NCBI GenBank assembly: GCA_965198285.1
Contig: OZ240251.1
Location: 620,001 to 684,000, forward strand
Source: UBA11872 sp965198285
GTDB taxonomy: Bacteria > Chloroflexota > UBA11872
DNA length: 64,000 bases
Reading direction: 5' to 3'
In this document: one piece after another, positions 27,029 to 36,059 of the stretch
How positions within the stretch are numbered: the stretch's first letter is position 1
How the letters are laid out: each line of letters begins with the position of its first letter
The notes under the pieces: generated by a model
Told to the model about the DNA's origin: nothing
Databases searched by the model: none
The model's input: only the letters and a program-made list of their open reading frames with translations
Position numbers and translations under genes: made by a program

Positions 27029-27373
27029 GTGGCTACCACAACCCCCGACCAGGTCCGAGATCAGTTGCGCACCGTCATCGATCCCGAGATCGGCATCAAC
27101 ATCGTCGATCTGGGCCTCATCTATGAGGTCGACGTCGCCCCCTACGTCCCCGGTGAAGGCGAACCTGCCGCGGCCGCCGGTGACGAGCGCGCCACTGTCA
27201 CCATGACCCTCACCACGCCCGGCTGCCCGGCCGGGCCGTATATCCTGCAGCAGGTCAAGCAGGAAGCCGAGACCCTGGACCACGTCCGCAAGGCCGAAAT
27301 CGATCTCACCTTCAATCCCATGTGGAACGAGGAGATGATGAGCGAGGACGTGCGCTGGATTCTGGGCCGCTAG
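27029..27373 (+). CDS. DUF59/MIP18-type metal-sulfur cluster assembly factor (SufT-like)
   Basis: 114 residues from a GTG. The domain signature is complete: VIDPEIGINIVDLGLIYEVDV, a central T-L-T-T-P-G-C-P-A-G motif with the conserved Cys, and FNPMWNEEMMSEDVRWILG at the end. Members help deliver Fe-S clusters to client proteins. A 14-residue acidic/Ala insert (about 39-52) is unusual. No suf operon is adjacent. Confidence 0.9.
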   Translation: MATTTPDQVRDQLRTVIDPEIGINIVDLGLIYEVDVAPYVPGEGEPAAAAGDERATVTMTLTTPGCPAGPYILQQVKQEAETLDHVRKAEIDLTFNPMWNEEMMSEDVRWILGR

Positions 27374-27397
27374 CCCACGCTGCCTGAGCCCTTCCCG

Positions 27398-28522
27398 ATG
27401 CCTGCGCCGAACGCGAGGCGCGTGCCGGCCCGTATCGGGCGCCGGACGCTACTGACCGGCGCGGCGTTCACCGCTGCCGGTACCGGCCTTGCCGCTTGCG
27501 GTTTCGCTGGCGTCAGCCGGCGCGATCCAACCAGCGCCCCATTCATGCACGGCCTCACCCTGGCCGGACTCGCGGGGACCGACTTCGCTGAGCAGCGAGC
27601 CAGCCGACTGGTCGAGTCATCCGTGGCGACGGGCGCCGACTGGATCTCGGTCGCCCCCGGCTGGTACCAGCCGGCGCAAGACGCGAACCACGTCCGCCCA
27701 GACCCAACCCGCACGACACCCGATGACGACGTCCGACGCCTGATCGACCGCGCCCACACCGCCGGTCTGCGCGTCATGCTCAAGCCGTTCGTCGACAGTG
27801 ACGACGGCGTCTGGCGCGGCGAATTTCGACCCGCGGATCCGGCCGCCTGGTTCGCCGACTACACGTCGATGACACGCCACTACGCCAACGTGGCCGAGAG
27901 CGCCGGGGCCGACCTGTTCTGCCTCGGTACCGACCTGGGGTTTGCCGAGACTGCGCCAGCGGCCGACTGGCAGGCACTGATCGTCGACATCCGGCGACGA
28001 TTCGGCGGGCCGCTCACCTACGCCGCCAGCCACGCCCCCTCGTCGGGCTCTGGCGGCTACGCCAACGTGCCCTTCTGGAACGACCTGGACTTCATCGGCG
28101 TCAACGCTTACTTCCCGCTGGCCGACCGCCTGATCAGCCACGCCCAACTCGCCGACGCCTGGAACGTCTGGCTGGAAGAAATCGAAAGCTGGCGCGCCGA
28201 GCGGAAGCTCGACCGCCCGGTCATCTTCACCGAGCTGGGCTACCGCAGCGCCGCCACCGCCGCTACCCAGCCGCGCGCCGCCGACCCCGTCAAGCCGCAC
28301 GAAGTCGATCTCGATCTCCAGGCCAACCTCTACACCGCATTCTTCGGCTTGCCTTACCGGCGCGAGGCCCTCCAGGGCGTCTTCTGGTGGCGCTGGGACC
28401 CCGACACGACCGATGCCAACGGTGCCGAATTTCCGCCAAACGGCAAACCCGCCGAATCCGTCCTCCGCCGCGCCTACACCGCCGCCGCCCGCCGACCGTC
28501 CCACCCGGCCTCGAAGCCGTGA
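27398..28522 (+). CDS. Secreted GH113-like glycoside hydrolase lipoprotein
   Basis: 374 residues. The twin-arginine leader (IGRRTLLTGAAFTAAG) and lipobox GLAAC predict an exported lipid-anchored protein. The rest is a TIM-barrel like GH113 mannanases: LKPFVDSDDGVWRGEF, an LFCLGTDLGF strand, FIGVNAYFPL, and VIFTELGYRSA, where the Glu of TELG would be a catalytic nucleophile. The usual E-x-x acid position reads GTD instead of G-x-E, so activity is uncertain. It starts 24 nt after the SufT-like gene. Confidence 0.75.
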   Translation: MPAPNARRVPARIGRRTLLTGAAFTAAGTGLAACGFAGVSRRDPTSAPFMHGLTLAGLAGTDFAEQRASRLVESSVATGADWISVAPGWYQPAQDANHVRPDPTRTTPDDDVRRLIDRAHTAGLRVMLKPFVDSDDGVWRGEFRPADPAAWFADYTSMTRHYANVAESAGADLFCLGTDLGFAETAPAADWQALIVDIRRRFGGPLTYAASHAPSSGSGGYANVPFWNDLDFIGVNAYFPLADRLISHAQLADAWNVWLEEIESWRAERKLDRPVIFTELGYRSAATAATQPRAADPVKPHEVDLDLQANLYTAFFGLPYRREALQGVFWWRWDPDTTDANGAEFPPNGKPAESVLRRAYTAAARRPSHPASKP

Positions 28523-28583
28523 CGTCCACTCGGCGAGACTTCACCCACGGACCGCGACAGTCTCTCCCTGAACGGCCGCCGCC

Positions 28584-29342
28584 ATGCGCCTGAGCTTCTC
28601 CAAGCTCGCCCTCTACGAGTTCTGCCCCTACGCCTACCGCTTCCGCTACATCGAGCGCGTGCCCACGCCCTTCGCCCCCTGGCTCACCGTGGGCGCCATC
28701 GTCCACACGGTGCTGCACCGGGCGTTTGAGCGTTTGAGCGACGGCGTCCGCCTAACCCGCGCCGATCTGCATGAACTGCATGCCGCCTACTGGCGCAACG
28801 CGCCCCGGCTGGATCGCGAGCGCTTTCCGGACATCTGGGTACGCGGCCACGAACTCCTGGATGGTTTCTGGTCGGCCCGCGGCCACGCGCCGGGCCGTCC
28901 GCTCATGCTGGAACGGCGCTTTCGTCTGCGCCTGCGCCCGGACGATGCCTACACCGTGGAAGGGATCATCGACCGGGTCGACGAGCGATCCGACGGCCTG
29001 GAGATCATTGACTACAAGAGCGGCGGCCGCCCGGCGGAACTCCCCGGACGTCTGCGCACCCAGTTGCACACCTACGCGCTGGCGCTGGAACGCGGCTTCG
29101 ATCGTGCCGTGTCGCGACTCACGGTCTACTACCTCAAGGACAACCAGACCGTGTCCGCGCCGCCCGACCCGGCCTTTGCCGACGACGTGCTCAGCCGCTA
29201 TCAGATGCTGGCCGAGCGCGTGGGGGAGGCCGCCTTCGAGCCGACCCCTGGCAAACACTGCGAGTACTGCGACTACCGCGAGCGCTGTGCGTACCGCTGG
29301 ACCGAAGACGCCAAGCGGCACGAACCGACGGACGCCGCTTAG
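28584..29342 (+). CDS. PD-(D/E)XK nuclease of the RecB/Cas4-like exonuclease family
   Basis: 252 residues. It begins LSFSKLALYEFCPYAYRFRYIE, a hallmark of AddB/Cas4-type nucleases, then VGAIVHTVLHRAFE. The catalytic strand reads EGIIDRVDERSDGLEIIDYKSGG (Asp then D-Y-K), and the C-terminus has C-E-Y-C-D-Y-R-E-R-C, probably completing an Fe-S site with the N-terminal Cys. It is standalone, with no cas1/cas2 and no CRISPR array nearby, so a repair role is more likely than adaptation. Confidence 0.88.
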   Translation: MRLSFSKLALYEFCPYAYRFRYIERVPTPFAPWLTVGAIVHTVLHRAFERLSDGVRLTRADLHELHAAYWRNAPRLDRERFPDIWVRGHELLDGFWSARGHAPGRPLMLERRFRLRLRPDDAYTVEGIIDRVDERSDGLEIIDYKSGGRPAELPGRLRTQLHTYALALERGFDRAVSRLTVYYLKDNQTVSAPPDPAFADDVLSRYQMLAERVGEAAFEPTPGKHCEYCDYRERCAYRWTEDAKRHEPTDAA

Positions 29343-29401
29343 TCAAGCGCCCTCGCGTCTCCGAGCTACCCGCCCAGCCTGCGTACCGAAGCGCGTCTCG
29401 C

Positions 29402-30694
29402 TTAGGCCAGACGCCCGTTCGTCATCGAGCAGACGCCCGCCTCGCAATGGTGGTCGCGGATGTGCGCCTCGAACTCGTCGCGGAACGCCCGCACGGCCCC
29501 GCGCACCGGCTGATGCGCGAACTGCCCCAGCCCGCAGAACGAGGCCATCATGCTCGCGCCCAGGTCTTCCAGCAGGTCCAGGTCGTCCAGGGATCCCTGC
29601 CCGTACATGATGCGCTCGCAGACTTGGACCAGGTTCGGCGCGCCTTCGCGGCACGGAATGCAGAACCCGCAACTCTCTTCTTCGAAGAAGAGCGCGTCGC
29701 GGTAGGCGGCGTCCACCATGCAGACCGTGTCGTCGTAGACCACCACGCCGCCGGTACCCATGATGGTGCCCAGCGCCCCCATGGATCGCGGTTCCAGCGC
29801 GGCGTCCAGGTGCTGCGGACCCAGTGCCGCCGACGATGCGCCGCCAGGCTTGAAGCCCTTCAGCGGCCGTCCGTCCAGCACCCCGCCGCCGTAATCAAAG
29901 ATCAGCTCGCGCGCGGTGGTGCCCAGCGGCAGCTCATGCACGCCCGGTTTGGCCACCCGGCCCGACAGGCAGTACATCTTGGTGCCGGTCGCATCGCCGT
30001 GGCCCAGGTTCTGGAACCACTCGGCCCCGTTCTGAATGATCGCCGGTGCCGCCGACAGCGTCTCCACGTTATTGATCGCCGTCGGCAACCCCCAGACGCC
30101 CACGTTGGTGGGGAAGGGCGGCTTGTAGCGCGGGTTCCCGCGCTTGCCTTCCAGCGAATTGAAGAGCGCGGTCTCCTCGCCCACGATGTAGGCGCCCGCG
30201 CCGCGGCGGAACGTGACCTCAAAGTCAAAGCCATCCTTGCCCAGGATGTCGCTGCCCAGGTAGCCGGCCTCGTAGGCCTCCCGGATCGCCGCCTGCGTGC
30301 GCTCGTGCGCCAGCCCGTACTCGCCCCGGATGTACACGTACCCCAGCGTGGCGTTGCACGCATAGGCCGCGATCAGCATGCCTTCCAGCATCAGGTGCGG
30401 GTCCAGCTCCAGCGAGTAGCGGTTCACGTAGGTGCCTGGCTCGCTTTCGTCGCCGTTGATCACCACGTAGCGCGGCGTCTTTGGATCCGCCCTTACGAAC
30501 TGCCACTTCAACCCGGTGGGAAAGAACGCCCCGCCCCGTCCGCTCAGCCCCGACTCTTTGATCAGGTCCGAGACGTCCTCGGGCGTCATCTCGCGCAGGA
30601 CCTTCTCCAGAGCCTGGTAGCCGCCCGCCGCGCGGTAGCTCTCCAGCGTCCACGATTGCGGGTTGCCGAAATTCTTGGTGACGACGAGTTCCAT
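29402..30694 (-). CDS. nuoF: NADH-quinone oxidoreductase subunit F-like flavoprotein
   Basis: 430 residues. The FMN/NADH-binding GRGGAFFPTGLKW loop and the VINGDESEPGT segment are intact, followed by a SLBB-like region and the 4Fe-4S motif S-C-G-F-C-I-P-C-R-E-G with its fourth Cys in MASFCGLGQ. The C-terminus has extra Cys (HHCEAGVCSM). NuoF oxidises NADH and passes electrons through FMN. Only nuoE accompanies it, so it may serve complex I encoded elsewhere, or another NAD-linked enzyme such as a hydrogenase or formate dehydrogenase. Confidence 0.93.
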   Translation of the reverse strand: MELVVTKNFGNPQSWTLESYRAAGGYQALEKVLREMTPEDVSDLIKESGLSGRGGAFFPTGLKWQFVRADPKTPRYVVINGDESEPGTYVNRYSLELDPHLMLEGMLIAAYACNATLGYVYIRGEYGLAHERTQAAIREAYEAGYLGSDILGKDGFDFEVTFRRGAGAYIVGEETALFNSLEGKRGNPRYKPPFPTNVGVWGLPTAINNVETLSAAPAIIQNGAEWFQNLGHGDATGTKMYCLSGRVAKPGVHELPLGTTARELIFDYGGGVLDGRPLKGFKPGGASSAALGPQHLDAALEPRSMGALGTIMGTGGVVVYDDTVCMVDAAYRDALFFEEESCGFCIPCREGAPNLVQVCERIMYGQGSLDDLDLLEDLGASMMASFCGLGQFAHQPVRGAVRAFRDEFEAHIRDHHCEAGVCSMTNGRLA

Positions 30695-31212
30695 CAGGCC
30701 TCCCGCGCACGCAGGTCGGCCAGCAGGCCGCGGGCTTTATCCGGGTCTAACGGTCCGTGCTGCTCCAGGTTCACCATCGCGGCGGGCTGCAGGTCGCATA
30801 GCCCCAGGCAGGAGACGGATTCGATTTCGAAGAGGCCGTCCTCGGTCACCTCGCCAACGCGCCTGCCCAGTGCCTCGCTGAAGGCGTGCAGCACGGCCGG
30901 CGCGCCCGAAAGGTGGCAGCTAAGGTCCCGGCAGACCCGTAGCACGTACGTGGCCGAGGGCTTGCGGTGAAACATCGTGTAGAAGGTCAGGACGCCAAAG
31001 ACTTCGCTCTCCGGCAGCCGGAGCTCCTCGGCGATCATCGTCACGGCTTCCGGCGGCACGTACGAAAAGACGTCCTGCGCCGCGTAGAGCGCTTCCAGCG
31101 TGGCGCCGGGCTCGGACTTCAGGTCGGCCAGGCGCGCTCGCAGGTCGTCCAGCTTGGCGTGGTCCCCGGGCGCAAGCGTCGAGCGACGCGGCGCGCCAGT
31201 ATGAATCGCCAT
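30694..31212 (-). CDS. nuoE: NADH-quinone oxidoreductase subunit E-like 2Fe-2S protein
   Basis: 172 residues from the ATG at 31212. The thioredoxin-like 2Fe-2S fold is shown by YVPPEAVTMIAEEL, TFYTMFHRKP, and four cluster Cys in the pattern VCRDLSC and SCLGLC. The stop overlaps the nuoF start by one base (TGATG), so the two subunits are translationally coupled. Confidence 0.94.
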   Translation of the reverse strand: MAIHTGAPRRSTLAPGDHAKLDDLRARLADLKSEPGATLEALYAAQDVFSYVPPEAVTMIAEELRLPESEVFGVLTFYTMFHRKPSATYVLRVCRDLSCHLSGAPAVLHAFSEALGRRVGEVTEDGLFEIESVSCLGLCDLQPAAMVNLEQHGPLDPDKARGLLADLRAREA

Positions 31213-31386
31213 TGGGCCTCCCGCGGCTAAGGGGCGAGCAGCGGCGAACGCCTGCGACCTCTGGGCGCCGCACGCCGGCAACAGGAAGCGGAGTCTACCA
31301 CCGGCCCATTTCCGCCAACGCCGCGTCCAGCGCCGCGCCCGACGCGCTACAGAAGGGTCTGCCCGACCCGGCTGCACGCCGGGTCG

Positions 31387-32142
31387 GTTCTACTCAGGCG
31401 CGCTGGGTTCACGCGAAACCGTCCCCGTCGCGCTGTCGCCAAAGACGCTCCGGACGACTTCGGCCTCAAGCTCGCCGATATAGTTCGCGTCCCTGTCAAC
31501 CAGACGGCGTTCCTGTTCGTCCAGCAGGCGTGCGCCCGCACGCGTCACCAACCCCATGCTGATCGGAAAGCCCACGCCGTGGGACGACGTCCGAATGATG
31601 TCCAGCATTGCGCGATAGATGAGCGCGCGAGTCAGGTCCATTTCTGTGTTAGGCAAGTCGTAGTGCGCCAGGCTCGCCTGTGCCAGGTAGGCGAACGCTC
31701 CCCCCGAACCGATTGCCGCAAAGTTGGCGTAGGTCTCCTCATCACGAGGGTTGTGCACGAAAGACTCCCCGTTCTCAGCGATCTGCAGAATCCACGACCG
31801 TCCAGCCGTATGGCCAGCAAAGAGCAATGCGCTTGCTGGTGGATTCGACCTTGGCAGTCCTGGCCATCTGGCTGATGCCGCCCTCTAAACTGGATTGACG
31901 ACCTCCAAAGCCCTGAGTCGCAGGTCCTCAATCGGCACTCCGTCGGCGCCGGCCGGGAAGTGCTTCGCCAGTTCTTGCTCAATGAGTTGAGTGGTTCCCA
32001 GGGACCCGGACGAACCCCAGACAACCCGCTCACCCATCCGGCGAAGCTTCTCGCTCGTAAATCGGACGTCCCCAGCGGTTATCTGGCTGTCGGCCGCCAC
32101 CACGACGCCACCCCTGCACGCCGCAGCGACGATCAGGGTCAT
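31387..32142 (-). pseudogene. Frame-damaged proteasome-like Ntn hydrolase subunit
   Basis: The N-terminus TLIVAAACRGGVVVAADSQIT follows the initiator Met, so the Thr after Met would be the nucleophile of a proteasome beta/HslV-like subunit. The frame stops at TAG 31885-31887. Homology-like sequence then continues in the +2 frame (EGGISQMARTAKVESTSKRIA) for about 20 codons and returns to the first frame at LLFAGHTAGRSWIL, running to 31387. Two compensating indels around 31830-31890 explain this. It could be assembly error in one patch or a decayed gene. The C-terminal part (IYRAMLDIIRTSS, RAGARLLDEQERR) is otherwise orderly. The next gene upstream is 8 bp away. Confidence 0.7.
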
Positions 32143-32149
32143 GCCCTGG

Positions 32150-32590
32150 TCATACTCCGGCTACGTCGCGCGTGGCGTATTCGGGCCAACGCTGGTGCAC
32201 CGACCGCAGTAAATCCCAGAACATGATGGACATTGCCCAGTCGCGCACGTCCAGCAGATAGTTCGCTATCCGTCCGTCGGCCCCGTCCAGTGCTGCGACG
32301 GTGTCTACACCCTGTGGCGACGCCCGATACCGGGGCCAGGACCGGCCAGGGTTCGACACAGGTTCGATCAGCCCTTCGTATTCGAGTTGGTCCAGGTCCG
32401 CGTTGATTTCGCGCGCAAAGGGGCCGTAGCCGGTGGGTTCATACACGTAGAATCCTGGCGTTTCCAGCTTTGGTCCCAGCTGCCGGCTGAAAACGAAGAG
32501 GACCTTCATCGCCCGCAGCGCGTCGATGGGCTTCGCCTCCGTTCCTTCGCGCCCCACGACAGCCAGCAACAGCCAGTCTTTCCTGGTCAT
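32150..32590 (-). CDS. Conserved hypothetical protein, probable winged helix
   Basis: 146 residues. The N-terminal part (KDWLLLAVVGREGTEAKPIDALRAMKVLFVFSRQLG) and the later EINADLDQLEYEGLIEPV, then RYRASPQGVD, resemble the YwgA/SocA-like winged-helix proteins that often act as regulators or antitoxins. No catalytic motif is visible. It ends 7 bases before the proteasome-like gene, so the pair is probably one operon. I cannot assign a function. Confidence 0.6.
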   Translation of the reverse strand: MTRKDWLLLAVVGREGTEAKPIDALRAMKVLFVFSRQLGPKLETPGFYVYEPTGYGPFAREINADLDQLEYEGLIEPVSNPGRSWPRYRASPQGVDTVAALDGADGRIANYLLDVRDWAMSIMFWDLLRSVHQRWPEYATRDVAGV

Positions 32591-32737
32591 TCGGCGGCTC
32601 CCGGCAACGCTGAACGCTGATGATTAGCGTAGCAACTGTCCCCAAACCGTACAATATGCGAACGGAGGGATACCTATCCCTCCATCTTCCAGCCCGACGC
32701 GCTACCCTCGCGCACCTACCTGCCCGGAGAGTCGCCC

Positions 32738-32944
32738 ATGGCGCTGACGCGGGAGCAGGCCCGCGAACTCCGCAGCCTCATGCACAGTTGGACCCGAGCC
32801 TCGAACGAGGTGGCCGAACTACTGCGCGGCGTGGCGGTGAGCAGTGACGGTCTGGACATGAAAGCGCTGCGCGCGGCGGTGGACCGGCGCGCTGAACTGG
32901 AGGAGCTGCTGATGTCGTTCTGGTCCCGAGCCACGGCGGCCTGA
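32738..32944 (+). CDS. Small hypothetical helical protein
   Basis: 68 residues, nearly all helical by composition (EQARELRSLMHSWTRASNEVAELL, DMKALRAAVDRRAELEELLM cut here into two helices), like a small coiled-coil or four-helix-bundle subunit. GGAGAG lies seven bases before the ATG, and the next gene starts one base after its stop, which supports it being real. Not recognised otherwise. Confidence 0.6.
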   Translation: MALTREQARELRSLMHSWTRASNEVAELLRGVAVSSDGLDMKALRAAVDRRAELEELLMSFWSRATAA

Positions 32945-32945
32945 T

Positions 32946-33878
32946 ATGGCTACCCGAATTGACACGGATCTCCCGTTCTCGCTGGGCGTGGTCAACAGTG
33001 AGATCTCATCGGATGTAGATGTCGGCGTGGCCGTCGCCGCCGACCTCGGCATGTCCGGAATCGAAATCGAGGACTTTTGGGGTCGGGCGGCCTGGCAGTG
33101 CGACGACGCCGCGCTTGAGCGCACCCGCGCCTCCGTCGAACGCGGCGGTCTCAGCGTGTCCGCCGTCGGCACGCAGGCATTCAAGATCCTGATCCTGCCG
33201 CCGCGCGATGTGGGCGACCTGGCCTCGATCGACGGCTGGGACCAGCACCGCATCGAACTCGAAGGCGGCATCCGCGTCGCCCAGGCGCTTGATTCGCCCT
33301 ACGTCAGGGTCTTTTCCTGCCGCCGTGACGGCATGGTGGGCATGGGCAATCCAAGCCCGCGCTACCCGGACGGCGGCCCGCTGCCGGCCGACTGCTTGGC
33401 CGGGATCGCCGCCGTATTGCGCGACGCCGGTGACCGCGCCGACGCCGCCGGCCTGACGCTGCTGGTCGAAAACGTCCGCAGCTGCTGGGGCAACACGGCC
33501 GTAAACACCGTGCGCATCCTGGAAGCCACCGATCACCCACGGGTCAAGCTGAACTGGGACCCGTCCAACGGCTTCGTGTCCGGCGGCAACCCCTTTCCGC
33601 CCGGCTACGAGCTCGCCCGTCCATGGACTGCCCATGTCCACGTCAAGGATGCGCGCGTCGTCGATCCCTCGACCGGCCTGATCGCCTGGGAGTGTGTGGG
33701 CCGCGGTGAGGTGGACTTCGTCGGCCAACTCCGTGCCCTGATCGCGGACGGATTCGGGGGCGCGGTGAACCTGGAAACGCACTGGCACCCCGAGGGCCGC
33801 AGCAAGGAAGCGAACTCACGCGAATCCTTCGCCGGAATGCTGCAGGCGCTCGATCTCGCCCGGCGCGACGGTGCGTGA
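32946..33878 (+). CDS. Sugar phosphate isomerase/epimerase-type TIM barrel protein
   Basis: 310 residues of the xylose-isomerase-like AP-endonuclease-2 fold. Metal-ligand positions are visible: Glu in LLVENVRSCWG, Asp in KLNWDPSNGF, His in TAHVHVKDARV and Glu in NLETHWHPEG. Members isomerise or epimerise sugars and are common in inositol/sugar catabolic loci, but no such partners are here. Its end overlaps the folC start by 8 bases. Confidence 0.87.
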   Translation: MATRIDTDLPFSLGVVNSEISSDVDVGVAVAADLGMSGIEIEDFWGRAAWQCDDAALERTRASVERGGLSVSAVGTQAFKILILPPRDVGDLASIDGWDQHRIELEGGIRVAQALDSPYVRVFSCRRDGMVGMGNPSPRYPDGGPLPADCLAGIAAVLRDAGDRADAAGLTLLVENVRSCWGNTAVNTVRILEATDHPRVKLNWDPSNGFVSGGNPFPPGYELARPWTAHVHVKDARVVDPSTGLIAWECVGRGEVDFVGQLRALIADGFGGAVNLETHWHPEGRSKEANSRESFAGMLQALDLARRDGA

Positions 33879-35274
33879 GCCGTCGGTTCTCATCAGAGCC
33901 GACCCGCCGGTCGCCGACGCTGAGATCGCCGCCGGACAGGCCGCTGTCGGCTACGTCAACGGATTGATCCAGGGCCCCGCCGGACCAACCACGCAGCGCA
34001 CGCTCGAACAGTCCATTCAGGCCGGTGAACGTCGGCTGGCTCGCTTCCGCCGCTTCCTCGCCACCCTCGGCAACCCGCAGGATGGCTTGCGCTGCGTGCA
34101 CGTCGGCGGAACCTCCGGTAAGGGGTCGGTGGCCGCCAAGCTGGCGGCTGGGCTTTCTGCCACCGGCCTGCGCGCGGGCCTGCACTGCACCCCGTACCTG
34201 CAGACCGCGCTGGAAAAGTTCGACTGCGACGGCCGGCTGGCCCGTCCCTCGGAACTGGTCGAACTGGTCGACTGGATCCGCCCGCACGTCGACCGATTCG
34301 CCGCCACCGATCCCGACGGCCCGCCCACCTACGGCATGGTGTGGGTGGCGCTCACGCTGGAGTACTTCCATCGCGCGGGCGTGGACATCGCCGTGATGGA
34401 AGTGGGCGCCGGCGGTCGCTTCGACCTGACCAACGTGGTTCAACCTGACCTGGCGCTGATCACCAGCGTGGGGCCCGACCATCTCAAGAGCCTCGGCGGC
34501 ACGCTGGAAACCGTGGCCTGGCACAAGGCCGGCATCTTCAAGCCCGGTGCCGCCGCCCTCTGCGGCTCGCTCCCGCCCGAGGCGCAGCCACCAGTGCGCG
34601 AAGCGGCGGCCGCTATCGGTCAACCGCTCATCGAAGTCCCGCTGGACGGCCCCGACTTCCGATCGCGCAATACCCACCTGGCCGAGGCGGCGCTGGAGGT
34701 CATCGGCACGCCTCACCGGTCACTCACGCCAGAGGTCAGGCGCGCTGCCGCCCAGGGACGCCTGGCCGGCCGCTTCGAACGCATGCCAGGCCAACCCGCC
34801 GTGTACCTGGACGGTGCCCACAACCGCGACAAGGCGCGGGCCCTCGGCCAGGTGATTGCTGCCGCGGACCTGCCCCGCCCGCGCGTCGGACTGATCGGCA
34901 TGGTCGGCTATCGCGCCGCCTCGGACGTGCTGCCGCAGCTCCTGCCCCACCTCGACTGCTGGGTAGCCACCGAGCCGCAGGTCTACCGGAAGCCGGCCCT
35001 ACCCGTCGGCCTGCTCGCCGACGCGGGCGACAAACTCGGTCAGGCGCCTATCGCCCAGGCCTCGGACCCGCACGATGCGCTGCAGGCGGCGCTGGCGCTG
35101 GCCGGCAACCATGGCTCGGTCCTGGCCGGCGGCTCCGTGTACCTGGCCGGCAACCTGCGCGCCGCCTGGTACCCAACGCGGTCGGTCGTGCGCGAACGCA
35201 CCATGTGGCCGGGGTCGCACCCGACCGGGCCGCACGGACGCGCCGCGCTGGCCGATACTTACCCACAGACCTGA
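33871..35274 (+). CDS. folC: Folylpolyglutamate/dihydrofolate synthase
   Basis: 467 residues from a GTG inside the previous gene's end. Mur-ligase-like layout: ATP loop HVGGTSGKGSVAAKL near residue 85, VMEVGAGGRFDLTNVV near 180, the LITSVGPDHLKSLGG loop, a KAGIFKPG segment with the carbamylated-Lys region, and the C-terminal YLDGAHNRDKAR motif. It adds glutamates to folates. An N-terminal leader of about 30 residues before the first helix suggests that the true start might be slightly downstream. Confidence 0.92.
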   Translation: MREPSVLIRADPPVADAEIAAGQAAVGYVNGLIQGPAGPTTQRTLEQSIQAGERRLARFRRFLATLGNPQDGLRCVHVGGTSGKGSVAAKLAAGLSATGLRAGLHCTPYLQTALEKFDCDGRLARPSELVELVDWIRPHVDRFAATDPDGPPTYGMVWVALTLEYFHRAGVDIAVMEVGAGGRFDLTNVVQPDLALITSVGPDHLKSLGGTLETVAWHKAGIFKPGAAALCGSLPPEAQPPVREAAAAIGQPLIEVPLDGPDFRSRNTHLAEAALEVIGTPHRSLTPEVRRAAAQGRLAGRFERMPGQPAVYLDGAHNRDKARALGQVIAAADLPRPRVGLIGMVGYRAASDVLPQLLPHLDCWVATEPQVYRKPALPVGLLADAGDKLGQAPIAQASDPHDALQAALALAGNHGSVLAGGSVYLAGNLRAAWYPTRSVVRERTMWPGSHPTGPHGRAALADTYPQT

Positions 35275-35290
35275 CGCGAGGCCCGCAGCT

Positions 35291-35701
35291 ATGGACGAAC
35301 CCGAAGACGAGGGCCTGACCTACACGCTGGAGGAAGCCACTCAGCTCCTGCCGGAAGTGCGTCGCATCGTTGGCCGCCTGCAGCGGGTCTGGATAGACGC
35401 CGGGTCCGAACGGCGCGGGTTCGAGGCCGCCCAGACCTCCAGCCGCCGCACCCCGGTCGAGGTCAGCCTGGCCCACCAGGCGCTGGTCGCCGCCCTCTGG
35501 GACGTGCAGCCGCTCGTCGCCTGGCTCCGGTCGCGCAACATCGAGCTGCGCGACCCCGCCACCGGCCTCATCGACTTCCCCTCACAGATCGAGGGCGAAG
35601 ACGCCTTCCTCTGCTGGCGCCTCGGCGAAGACGCCATCGACTACTGGCACACCCGCGACGAAGGCTTCGACAACCGCAAACCCCTCCCGCCCGACGCCTG
35701 A
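35291..35701 (+). CDS. DUF2203 protein
   Basis: 136 residues of DUF2203: an N-terminal helix YTLEEATQLLPEVRRIVGRL and the C-terminal signature GLIDFPSQIEGEDAFLCW, then EDAIDYWH and GFDNRKPL. It is usually a small soluble protein of unknown function. It begins 16 bases after folC, so it is probably the last gene of that operon. Confidence 0.85.
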   Translation: MDEPEDEGLTYTLEEATQLLPEVRRIVGRLQRVWIDAGSERRGFEAAQTSSRRTPVEVSLAHQALVAALWDVQPLVAWLRSRNIELRDPATGLIDFPSQIEGEDAFLCWRLGEDAIDYWHTRDEGFDNRKPLPPDA

Positions 35702-35766
35702 GCGCCCGGTCGGCCTGCTGCCATTGCCCTCTCCTGGTGGAAAGGGCAGCGCGAGGGTCTTCCCGG

Positions 35767-36039
35767 TTAGCCGCCGGCCACCGACGGCACGATCGACACC
35801 TCATCGCCCGGGCCGACTTCGGTGGCGAAGCCTTCCCGGTAGCGGATGTCCTCGCCGTCCACGTAGATGTTGACGAAACGCCGCAGTTCCCCGTCTTCGT
35901 CCAGGATGCGCTCGGAGAATCCGGGGTGCGTGGCGTTCAGCTTTGCCACCAGGTCAGCGACGTTGGTGGCGTCGATCTCCACACTGTTCTTTCCGTCCGT
36001 CAGGCTGCGGAGCGGGGTTGGAATTCGGACACGGGGCAT
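35767..36039 (-). CDS. MoaD/ThiS-family ubiquitin-like sulfur carrier
   Basis: 90 residues with the beta-grasp fold: VRIPTPLRSLTDG, then VADLVAKLNATHPGF, then FVNIYVDGEDIRYREG, then DEVSIVPSVAGG. The C-terminal G89-G90 is the site that becomes a thiocarboxylate in this family. The gene follows the threonine-synthase-like gene by 20 bases in the same direction and shares its SAM-riboswitch leader. That argues for sulfur transfer in amino-acid synthesis (compare CysO with CysM) rather than molybdopterin synthesis; no moa genes are nearby. Confidence 0.88.
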   Translation of the reverse strand: MPRVRIPTPLRSLTDGKNSVEIDATNVADLVAKLNATHPGFSERILDEDGELRRFVNIYVDGEDIRYREGFATEVGPGDEVSIVPSVAGG

Positions 36040-36059
36040 GGGTGCGTCTCCTGCGCGAA

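Noticed and set aside
31885..31887. TAG in the proteasome-like gene as pyrrolysine or readthrough
   Set aside because: The sense also changes frame right after it, so indels explain it better than recoding.
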